Of a DNA stretch of 10,184 bases, positions 4,941 to 10,184 are shown in pieces. Both the position numbers and the translations under genes were made by a program. Below the pieces are notes generated by a model. It ran no database searches. It saw only the letters and a program-made list of their open reading frames with translations, and had not been told where the DNA came from. Every line of letters begins with the position of its first letter. The first letter of the stretch is position 1. The stretch comes from Deltaproteobacteria bacterium (lineage in GTDB: Bacteria; Desulfobacterota; Desulfobacteria; Desulfobacterales; JAFDCJ01): positions 1 to 10,184 of the forward strand of contig JAFDDW010000054.1 in NCBI GenBank assembly GCA_019310665.1, written 5' to 3'.

Positions 4941-7937
4941 ATGCCACACAGACTTGAGATTGCTTTAAAGAAAAATCTTGTCGACGCCGAAGGGCAGGGG
5001 ATTTGCCAGAAGGCCAAGAATTATTTCGGCATCGAGCTGCACAGTGTGCGCACCATCCATGTCATAACCATTGATGCCGAACTGTCCGATGAGCAGCTAA
5101 ACGCTGTTCAGACGGATATCTTTACCAACCCGGTTACTCAAATTTCTTCGTACCAACCGCTGGACATCGAATTTGACTGGACTATCTGGGTCGGGTTTCG
5201 ACCGGGCGTTAGAGACAATCCCGGAAGCACGGCAGTCGAAGTCATTGAGGATTTACTGGGCATTCAATTTGCTGCCGGCCGGTTGGTTTATACCTCAAAG
5301 CGTTACTGTCTTAAAGGCCAAGGGCTGACGGCTGAAGACCTGGACAAAATAGCTGGAGAACTTCTGGCCAATAACATCATTGAGCAATGGAAAATTTTTT
5401 CCGCCCGGCAGTGGGATCCGGCAGAAGGAACTGGCTTCATAATTCCCAAAGTCATCCTCGACCATGTGCCAACGGTTGCCAGTATAGCGGTGGACAGTGA
5501 CCGCTGCCTGGAGAAAATCAGTGATGAACGCAACCTGGCGCTAAATTCCAAAGACATTCCCACCATCCGGGCTTACTTTCTGAATGACAATACCCGCAAG
5601 GTGCGGGCCAGGGTGGGCCTGGGTGATCCCACCGACCTTGAACTAGAATATATTTCCCAGGCCCGGAGCGATCATTGCAACCACAACACCTTTCGAGGAC
5701 TGTTTCGCTACCTGGACCGGTCAACGGGTGATACTGAGGTTGTCGATAACTTATTTAAGACCTGCATCGAAGCGCCAACTCTAGCCTTAAAGGCCAAAAA
5801 GCCTTGGGTGGTATCGGTTTTATGGGACAATGCCGGCGCCGGACGATTTGACGCTGATCATCACTATGTGATTACGGGGGAGACGCATAATTCTCCATCC
5901 AACATGGAAGCCTATGGCGGTGCGATCACCGGCATCGTGGGTGTCTATCGCGATCCGCTGGGAACCGGCAAGGGGTCAAAACTGGTAATGGGCAGTTACG
6001 GTTTTTGCGTGGGTGCGCGGGATTACGACGGCGCACTTAAACCCCATCTTCATCCCCGACGACTTCTGGACGGTGTAATCGAGGGCGTGCGTGATGGTGG
6101 TAACAAAAGCGGCATCCCTACCACTTTCGGTCAGGTCCGTTTCCATCCGGGATATTTAGGAAAATGTCTGGTATTTGTAACTGCGGTCGGGATAATGCCG
6201 TCCTTAGTCGATGGTAAACCCGCCGAAGAAAAGCACACATCGCCCGGTGAGCTTCTGATCATGTGCGGCGGAAGGGTGGGAAAGGACGGAATCCACGGTG
6301 TTACTGCGGCTTCGGAAACTTTTTCAGAACACACCCCCGCCGGCCACGTGCAGATCGGAGACCCTTATACCCAGAAAAAAATGCATGATTTTTTGCTTCA
6401 GGCGCGAGACGAAGGACTGATCAGGTTTATTACGGATAATGGCGGTGGCGGTTTGTCGTCATCCGTGGGGGAGTCGGCCCTGTTTTCAAACGGGTGCCAG
6501 GTCGACCTCGAGAAAGTGCCCTTGAAATATGAAGGATTGGATCAGTGGGAGATCTGGGTTTCAGAATCCCAGGAACGTATGACGGTGGCCATCCATCCCG
6601 ATGATCGTGAGCGGTTTTTTGAATTGTCGGAAAAGCATGCCGTCGAGAGCACCGTCATTGGCTGCTATACGGATTCAGGTAAACTTCATATCGCTTACGA
6701 GGGCAAGACCTGCGCCTATGTGGATCTTGATTTGCTCCAATCCGGTTTTCCCCAGTGGGAGTTTGAGGCCGAATGGATTTCGCCTGAGCAGCGCGGTCTG
6801 GGTGAGCCGGTCCTTAAACCCCCGCAGGATTATTCAGACTTGTTGAAAGATCTTCTTGGCCGGCCCAATATTTGTTCGACGGAATGGATTACCCGCCAGT
6901 ATGATCATGAAGTCCAGGGGACCAGTGTGATCAAACCCCTGGTGGGTGCAAACCGTGACGTCAACAGCGATGCGGCCGTTATCCGACCGGTGCTTGATTC
7001 TCAAAAAGGCCTTGCCTTTGCCCAGGCCCTGCTGCCTGAATACTCCGCCATTGATGCTTACCACATGACGGCCTGCAGCATTGATGAAGCCGTACGCCGC
7101 ATAATCGCCGTGGGTGGTGATCTTGACCACGTCGGCGGTGTAGACAATTTTTGCTGGCCTAATATCCAATACGATCCCGAACTAAATCCGGATGGCAAAT
7201 TCAAAGCGGCTCAACTGGTGCGTTCCTGCCGGGCCCTGCGAGACATTTGTATGGCCTATGAGATACCTTTGCTTTCCGGCAAAGATAGCATGTATGTCGA
7301 TGGAAATCTGCCAGGACGTTATGGCGAAACCCATAAAGTATCGGCCCTTGAAACACTGCAATTTTCGACTATTTCGGTGATTGAAGATGTCACTCGCTGT
7401 GTGACCATGGACAGCAAAATTGCCGGTGATCTGGTGTATGTTCTGGGAACAACCCGCAATGAGCTGGGTGCCTCGGAATATTATGACCACCTGGGTTACA
7501 TCGGACGCAATGTTCCCGAGGTGCGGCCCGATGAAGTTATTCCGTTGTATCGCCATTTGATGCAGGCCATAGAAAATGGTCTTGTGGCCTCAGCCCACGG
7601 GATCTATCGGGGGGGGGTGGCCGTGCACCTGGCCCTGGTAGCCTTGGGCGGCAATCAGGGTGTGCATGTAGACCTGACCAAGGTGCCCGGCAACGAGGGC
7701 CTGCGTGACGACAGCCTGCTGTTTTCCGAATCGGCCGGCCGTTTCATTGTGACCCTAGACCCGAATAACCGCAAGCCATTTGAAGAGATTTTCAAAGGAG
7801 ACCGCTGCGCCTGTATTGGTACGGTCACCGACGATTCGGCCATGGTCGTCCGGGGGCTGGAACAACAAACGATCATTTCGGTCCCCGTCGCTGAATTGAA
7901 GACGGCCTGGAAAAAACCTTTTGGGGACTTGATTTAG
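4941..7937 (+). CDS. purL: Phosphoribosylformylglycinamidine synthase, PurS-PurL fusion
   Basis: The enzyme converts FGAR to FGAM using ATP and ammonia delivered by PurQ, the fourth step of purine synthesis. The 998-residue chain appears to begin with two PurS-like segments: residues 1-78 (LEIALKKNLVDAEGQGI.., a beta-alpha-beta pattern) and about 79-155 (DWTIWVGFRPGVRDNPG..). The PurL body shows SDHCNHNTF (from 243), GETHNSPSN (313 on), GAITGIVGVYRDPLGTGKG, DNGGGGLSSSVGESA (499 on), VSESQERM, a second half with AYHMTACSIDEAVRRI and LSGKDSM (G780 K781 D782), and SAHGIYRGGVAVHLA. No glutaminase domain is fused, unlike the roughly 1,295-residue E. coli PurL. It is longer than the roughly 740-residue small PurL because of the N-terminal segments. 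The ATG at 4941 has only a distant AGGA (4920-4923). A run of nine G (7609-7617) lies in the C-terminal part. Confidence 0.93.
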   Translation: MPHRLEIALKKNLVDAEGQGICQKAKNYFGIELHSVRTIHVITIDAELSDEQLNAVQTDIFTNPVTQISSYQPLDIEFDWTIWVGFRPGVRDNPGSTAVEVIEDLLGIQFAAGRLVYTSKRYCLKGQGLTAEDLDKIAGELLANNIIEQWKIFSARQWDPAEGTGFIIPKVILDHVPTVASIAVDSDRCLEKISDERNLALNSKDIPTIRAYFLNDNTRKVRARVGLGDPTDLELEYISQARSDHCNHNTFRGLFRYLDRSTGDTEVVDNLFKTCIEAPTLALKAKKPWVVSVLWDNAGAGRFDADHHYVITGETHNSPSNMEAYGGAITGIVGVYRDPLGTGKGSKLVMGSYGFCVGARDYDGALKPHLHPRRLLDGVIEGVRDGGNKSGIPTTFGQVRFHPGYLGKCLVFVTAVGIMPSLVDGKPAEEKHTSPGELLIMCGGRVGKDGIHGVTAASETFSEHTPAGHVQIGDPYTQKKMHDFLLQARDEGLIRFITDNGGGGLSSSVGESALFSNGCQVDLEKVPLKYEGLDQWEIWVSESQERMTVAIHPDDRERFFELSEKHAVESTVIGCYTDSGKLHIAYEGKTCAYVDLDLLQSGFPQWEFEAEWISPEQRGLGEPVLKPPQDYSDLLKDLLGRPNICSTEWITRQYDHEVQGTSVIKPLVGANRDVNSDAAVIRPVLDSQKGLAFAQALLPEYSAIDAYHMTACSIDEAVRRIIAVGGDLDHVGGVDNFCWPNIQYDPELNPDGKFKAAQLVRSCRALRDICMAYEIPLLSGKDSMYVDGNLPGRYGETHKVSALETLQFSTISVIEDVTRCVTMDSKIAGDLVYVLGTTRNELGASEYYDHLGYIGRNVPEVRPDEVIPLYRHLMQAIENGLVASAHGIYRGGVAVHLALVALGGNQGVHVDLTKVPGNEGLRDDSLLFSESAGRFIVTLDPNNRKPFEEIFKGDRCACIGTVTDDSAMVVRGLEQQTIISVPVAELKTAWKKPFGDLI

Positions 7938-7950
7938 ATCAGATGACCCT

Positions 7951-7981
7951 CCGCCGTCACGCTATGCGTGGCTATGGCGCG
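7951..7981. repeat. Small GC-rich palindrome downstream of purL
   Basis: CACGC at 7958-7962 and GCGTG at 7966-7970 form a perfect 5-bp stem around TAT. CGCC (7952-7955) and GGCG (7976-7979) can add an outer stem with internal unpaired bases. It begins 14 bp after the purL stop and lies just before element E. It could stabilise the purL 3' end in a REP-like way, or act as a weak attenuator between purL and purQ, but there is no U-tract. GC content is clearly higher than in the surrounding spacer. Confidence 0.35.
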
Positions 7982-8008
7982 GCAAGGCAAGCAGAAGACA
8001 AAAGAAAT

Positions 8009-8110
8009 TTACCACGGAAAGACACGGAAACTCACGGACAGGTAGTTATTCCATTAACCCTGAAATAAGAATATAACAATTCCGTGTAATTCCGTGAAAA
8101 TCCGTGGTGA
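8009..8110. repeat. Inverted-repeat element E with 10-bp CACGGA units (purL-purQ gap)
   Basis: The left arm at 8009-8038 consists of three decamers in exact 10-bp register: CCACGGAAAG (8012-8021), ACACGGAAAC (8022-8031) and TCACGGACAG (8032-8041). The right arm at 8081-8110 has TCCGTG at 8081, 8091 and 8101, again exactly 10 bp apart. Its reverse complement starts TCACCACGGATTTTCACGGA and pairs imperfectly with the left arm. A 42-nt AT-rich interior separates the arms. The element ends 22 bp before the purQ ATG, so any structure could affect purQ translation. The 10-bp spacing places each unit on the same face of the helix. Confidence 0.65.
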
Positions 8111-8132
8111 AAAAATAAAAAGGGTTTTCAAC

Positions 8133-8555
8133 ATGGGTACAGCAAACGTACTGGTCCTGACCGGTTATGGGCTTAATTGTGATAGTGAGACGGCTTACGC
8201 TTTTGAGCTGGCCGGCGCCAAAGCTGAGCGGGTGCATATCAATTCCCTCATTGACGGTACGGCCAATCTGAAAAATTTCCAAATTCTGGTATTTATCGGG
8301 GGGTTCAGCTGGGGTGATGACCACGGCGCCGGTGTGATTCAATCTGTTCGGCTAAAGACAAATATCGGCGCACAAATTCTGGAGTTTGTTGAAAAAGATA
8401 ATTTGGTTCTGGGAATTTGTAATGGATTCCAGACCCTGGCCAATTTAGGCCTGCTGCCGGGCTTGGGGCGAAACTATCAAAAACGATCTGTAGCCCTCAC
8501 ATTTAATGATTGCGGAAACTTCAGAAACCAGTGGGTGAGGCTTAAAGACATTTAA
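8133..8555 (+). CDS. purQ: PurQ N-terminal fragment with nucleophile cysteine
   Basis: As it stands in this sequence the first frame makes a 140-residue polypeptide starting MGTANVLVLTGYGLNCDSET. It includes the FIGGFSWGDDHGAG segment and LGICNGFQTLANLGLLPGLG, where Cys96 is the catalytic nucleophile in the glutamine amidotransferase elbow. It ends WVRLKDI, the last two residues being read from the second copy of the duplication. Without the His-Glu part of the triad it should not be an active glutaminase. The ATG at 8133 is chosen because the family motif VLVLTGYG begins right after it. An upstream in-frame extension to 8094 would run through the right arm of repeat element E and is rejected. 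Confidence 0.7.
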   Translation: MGTANVLVLTGYGLNCDSETAYAFELAGAKAERVHINSLIDGTANLKNFQILVFIGGFSWGDDHGAGVIQSVRLKTNIGAQILEFVEKDNLVLGICNGFQTLANLGLLPGLGRNYQKRSVALTFNDCGNFRNQWVRLKDI

Positions 8556-8596
8556 TGATTGCGGAAACTTCAGAAACCAATGGGTGAGGCTTAAAG
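8499..8596 (+). repeat. 49-bp direct tandem duplication inside purQ
   Basis: Copy 1 is 8499-8547 and copy 2 is 8548-8596. They are contiguous with no spacer and match at 48 of 49 positions. Each begins ACATTTAATGATTGCGGAAA and ends GTGAGGCTTAAAG. The single difference is G at 8531 against A at 8580. Because 49 is not a multiple of three, the duplication shifts the purQ frame by +1 and introduces the TAA at 8553-8555. The mismatch means that either one copy has mutated since duplication, or two strain variants were joined end to end during assembly. Confidence 0.97.
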
Positions 8597-8991
8597 TGGA
8601 TCCGGCCTCTCCCTGTATTTTTACCCGCGGTCTTGATCTGGCCGAACTTCCGGTGCGCCACGGAGAAGGAAAATTTTATACGGATGAAGCCACCCTGACA
8701 CGCCTGATGGAAAATAACCAGGTGACCCTTCAATATGCCTTGCCCGACGGCCGGCCGGCCAATGGGCACTTTCCTGACAATCCCAACGGCTCAATAGCTG
8801 ATATCGCCGGGATCTGTGATCCAACCGGGCGAATATTTGGTTTGATGCCGCATCCGGAAGCCTACAATCACTGGACCAACCACCCGGATTGGACGCGCCG
8901 CAGAGAATTCGAACGACGCGGCGGCCCTGCCTCGCAAACCGGTCTTCCCGCCGGGCTTCAAATTTTGAAAAATGCCGTTGATTATGTGTGA
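8584..8991 (+). CDS. purQ: PurQ C-terminal fragment with catalytic His-Glu
   Basis: This frame is open from 8539, but its only start-like codon near the beginning is GTG 8584, which has no Shine-Dalgarno, so independent translation is doubtful. The 135-residue product contains SPCIFTRGLDLAELPVRHGE, the conserved LPVRHGEGKF region of PurQ. It also contains LMPHPEAYNHW, which holds the His and Glu that complete the Cys-His-Glu triad, and then the C-terminal tail NHPDWTRRREFERRGGP. Together with the preceding fragment it reconstitutes a full PurQ. It is best read as the displaced 3' half of purQ rather than a gene of its own. Confidence 0.6.
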   Translation: MRLKVDPASPCIFTRGLDLAELPVRHGEGKFYTDEATLTRLMENNQVTLQYALPDGRPANGHFPDNPNGSIADIAGICDPTGRIFGLMPHPEAYNHWTNHPDWTRRREFERRGGPASQTGLPAGLQILKNAVDYV

Positions 8992-8997
8992 CAGTAA

Positions 8998-9031
8998 TTA
9001 CAATGATGAAATTGTAATTTCATCATTGTAA
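8998..9031. terminator. Perfect 15-bp AT-rich hairpin after purQ
   Basis: TTACAATGATGAAAT (8998-9012) and ATTTCATCATTGTAA (9017-9031) are exact reverse complements around the loop TGTA. The hairpin begins 7 bp after the purQ stop. It may end the purine transcript or protect its 3' end. The stem is AT-rich and only a mixed AATTATTTGTT follows it, so it is not a textbook intrinsic terminator. The symmetry would also suit a protein-binding palindrome. Confidence 0.45.
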
Positions 9032-9261
9032 ATTATTTGTTCCCTCCGTCACATCTTTTGGCAGCCTTCCAATAAGCTTATTAACCTCCTGATTTTAAAT
9101 ATTTATTGATAATTTCTTCTAAACTGAGAGCCACTATGAGCCGATATAAGGTATTGATGTGTGGCTGTTATCCGAACCAACTAGGCACCCGTCAATTATT
9201 CTCACCCAATTCGTTGTATTTATTATATCATTTCAATATGATAAAGCGTTTCATCATTGCC
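9032..9261. other. AT-rich spacer without recognisable gene
   Basis: Between the purQ hairpin and the promoter-like sequence there are 230 bp of AT-rich DNA. Short open frames cross it (for example from 9106), but none has a ribosome binding site, a recognisable motif or plausible composition. I see no riboswitch, tRNA or repeat array here. Confidence 0.5.
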
Positions 9262-9289
9262 TTGACAACGGAATGGCCGGATCTTTAAT
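9262..9289 (+). promoter_or_regulatory. Sigma70-type promoter upstream of the pilin-like gene
   Basis: TTGACA at 9262-9267 matches the -35 consensus perfectly. TTTAAT at 9284-9289, 16 bp later, matches five of six -10 positions. It is about 70 bp upstream of the pilin-like start codon. Transcription would begin near 9296, giving a leader of about 60 nt. This is a motif match only. Confidence 0.5.
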
Positions 9290-9343
9290 TCGAAAAATAA
9301 TAAAATGGCACAAGTTTTGTATTCTAAAATGGTTGATTTATCA

Positions 9344-9349
9344 AAGGAG
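9344..9349 (+). promoter_or_regulatory. Ribosome binding site fixing the pilin-like start
   Basis: AAGGAG lies nine bases before the ATG at 9359, a consensus Shine-Dalgarno at good spacing. It favours this start over the in-frame ATG at 9305, which has no such site and would put 18 non-family residues ahead of the prepilin leader. Confidence 0.8.
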
Positions 9350-9358
9350 CTGACGAGC

Positions 9359-9829
9359 ATGCGTAAAAATTCAGGATTTACTGTCTTCGAACTGGCCGTC
9401 TCCATGGCCATCATGGCGGTTATTGCGGCAACCGTGCTACCGCCCTATCTGAAGTGGCTCAGAGGGCATCGCCTCAGGGGTGCGGTGACCAATATGATGG
9501 CTGACCTGGAAATGGCTAAAATAAGGGCCATTCGGGAAAATTCGATGGTTGCCGTCCAGTTTTGCCAGGACCGCTATACCGTATTCCATGAAAACGGCGA
9601 TACCAATTACTCCTGTGTTGCAACCGGCAGGGACGTTTTCAGGGATCGGAAACTGCCGGCCGGGGTTCATATCGATCTGGCACATTTAACTTTTGCCGAC
9701 AACCGAATGCTGTTTAACGGTCGCGGTCTTCCGGATAGAATGACCGCCGAGAAAACGATACCGATCACAAATCAAACCTACGGCCAAACGATTACCGTTA
9801 ACCGATTGGGTTATATGAAATTGCAATAA
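9359..9829 (+). CDS. Type IV pilin-like (GspH/FimT family) pseudopilin
   Basis: The 156-residue product starts MRKNSGFTVFELAVSMAIMA, a class III prepilin leader. It has a short basic leader, cleavage between Gly6 and Phe7 by a PilD-type prepilin peptidase, Glu at mature position 5, and then a long hydrophobic helix through IAATVLPPYLKWL. The segment after it (LRGAVTNMMADLEMAKIRAIRENSMVAVQF) matches the GspH/FimT pattern of minor pseudopilins, which prime pilus or type II secretion pseudopilus assembly in the inner membrane. Two cysteines (in QFCQDRY and YSCVATG) could form a disulfide. No other pilus or secretion gene is visible, so the exact role (FimT-like minor pilin or GspH) cannot be set. 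It has its own promoter-like sequence and a terminator downstream. Confidence 0.85.
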   Translation: MRKNSGFTVFELAVSMAIMAVIAATVLPPYLKWLRGHRLRGAVTNMMADLEMAKIRAIRENSMVAVQFCQDRYTVFHENGDTNYSCVATGRDVFRDRKLPAGVHIDLAHLTFADNRMLFNGRGLPDRMTAEKTIPITNQTYGQTITVNRLGYMKLQ

Positions 9830-9851
9830 AGCAAATAAGGTTAATCGGAAT

Positions 9852-9890
9852 AAAAAAGCGCCATGCCCTTCGGGGGCACGGCGCTTTTTT
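9852..9890. terminator. Bidirectional rho-independent terminator between convergent genes
   Basis: AAAAAAGCGCC (9852-9862) pairs with GGCGCTTTTTT (9880-9890), and TGCCC (9864-9868) with GGGCA (9874-9878), around a TTCGG loop with one A-C mismatch. The GC stem, TTCG-type loop and six T on each strand make it a good terminator in both directions. It lies 22 bp after the pilin-like stop and 13 bp beyond the minus-strand stop, so it can serve both genes. Confidence 0.93.
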
Positions 9891-9903
9891 GTATGGATCC
9901 AAC

Positions 9904-10184
9904 TCATTCTAGTTTAAATGGGGCGGCGATTTTGTCTCCGGCGTGGATAGCTTGGCGTGAGTCTGTGATTATCACGGTAGCAGTCGTCTTTTCCGTGTGC
10001 AGGACGACTAATTCACCTAAAAGAACCGGGGTGAGAGTGACATCATATTTATCTTCGGGATTAATACGATATTTTTCCTGCTTGTATACCCAGTAGAGCT
10101 GACCGGGCACCACCCCTTCCTGCTCTCCTTTATCGATGAAGGCAATCGCGGATTCAGCAAACATGGCAGTATGCTCCTCGTCAT
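9904..10184 (-). CDS. C-terminal part of an envelope-type protein (LysM/FlgT_C-like tail), 5' truncated by window
   Basis: On the minus strand the frame is open from the window edge to a TGA at 9904-9906, giving about 93 residues. An in-frame ATG at 10162-10164 is preceded by open codons (DEEHTA), so the gene probably starts beyond the window. Visible features are AFIDKGEQEGVVPGQLYWVY, a PVLLGELVVLHTEKTTATVI strand pattern and a final IHAGDKI. The alternation of a G-V-x-x-G-x-x-(Y/F)-x-V turn, G-x-L-x-V-L and x-x-G-D-x-(I/V) resembles the small beta-barrel tail seen in FlgT C-terminal domains and at the end of some LysM-containing envelope proteins of Desulfobacterota. That family link is from memory and not proven by the sequence here. 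No LysM motif is inside the window. Confidence 0.6.
   Translation of the reverse strand, partial: DEEHTAMFAESAIAFIDKGEQEGVVPGQLYWVYKQEKYRINPEDKYDVTLTPVLLGELVVLHTEKTTATVIITDSRQAIHAGDKIAAPFKLE

Larger units (their letters stand above)
8133..8991 (+). pseudogene. purQ: Phosphoribosylformylglycinamidine synthase glutaminase subunit, frame broken by 49-bp duplication
   Basis: PurQ is a class I glutamine amidotransferase that hydrolyses glutamine and passes ammonia to PurL. Two open segments in different frames encode adjoining halves of one protein. Translation from ATG 8133 stops at TAA 8553-8555 inside the second copy of a 49-bp tandem repeat (8499-8596). The rest of the protein continues in another frame to TGA 8989-8991. 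Removing one 49-bp copy yields one open frame of 810 bp (269 residues) whose junction reads WVRLKVDPASPCIFTRGL, exactly the expected family sequence. Both halves are otherwise undamaged, so the lesion is recent, strain-specific or an assembly artefact. AAAAAGGG at 8116-8123 is a possible Shine-Dalgarno. Confidence 0.85.

Noticed and set aside
8533..8600. Programmed frameshift producing full-length PurQ
   Set aside because: The frame change is explained by an extra 49-bp copy and not by a slippery site; bypassing it would require skipping a whole copy.
9106..9288. Small open frames in the spacer before the pilin-like gene
   Set aside because: No ribosome binding site and no recognisable motif; the end of the frame coincides with the promoter-like sequence.
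9305..9358. Extended N-terminus for the pilin-like protein
   Set aside because: The Shine-Dalgarno at 9344-9349 and the prepilin leader both point to ATG 9359.
1..10184. Defence, toxin-antitoxin or other novel multi-gene system
   Set aside because: Every supported gene is a known housekeeping or pilin-type gene; only the intergenic repeats are unexplained.

Overview
The window is ordinary bacterial housekeeping chromosome, most likely from a Desulfobacterota (delta-proteobacterial, Desulfobacterales-like) genome. That placement is inferred from three things: the gene order tsf-pyrH-frr-uppS-cdsA-rseP, a PurS-PurL fusion paired with a separate PurQ, and the style of the intergenic repeats. 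There is no rRNA, tRNA, CRISPR array, transposase or phage gene.

Layout. Positions 1-178 hold the 3' end of tsf (elongation factor Ts). Next on the + strand come pyrH (UMP kinase), frr (ribosome recycling factor), uppS (undecaprenyl diphosphate synthase), cdsA (CDP-diglyceride synthase) and rseP (site-2 intramembrane zinc protease). dxr, which commonly lies between cdsA and rseP in this cluster, is absent and the gap is non-coding. A purine block follows: a 998-residue PurL with PurS-like sequence at its N-terminus, then purQ. The purQ frame is broken by a 49-bp tandem duplication. Beyond a short hairpin and a promoter-like sequence is a small type IV pilin-like (GspH/FimT) gene. It converges, across a strong bidirectional terminator, on the C-terminal part of a minus-strand envelope-type protein that runs off the window.

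How the genes work together. tsf, frr and pyrH serve translation and pyrimidine nucleotide supply. uppS and cdsA make the lipid carrier for cell-wall synthesis and the phospholipid precursor CDP-diacylglycerol. RseP cleaves membrane-anchored regulators. PurL and PurQ together carry out the fourth step of purine synthesis (FGAR to FGAM), PurQ supplying ammonia from glutamine.

The most unusual content is between the genes. Five gaps (tsf-pyrH, uppS-cdsA, cdsA-rseP, rseP-purL, purL-purQ) each hold an imperfect inverted-repeat element whose arms are built from short tandem units of 7, 8 or 10 bp. The unit sequence differs from gap to gap while the architecture stays the same. I see no new multi-gene system here. 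The two items most worth following up are this repeat architecture and the purQ duplication, which is either a real lesion or an assembly artefact.
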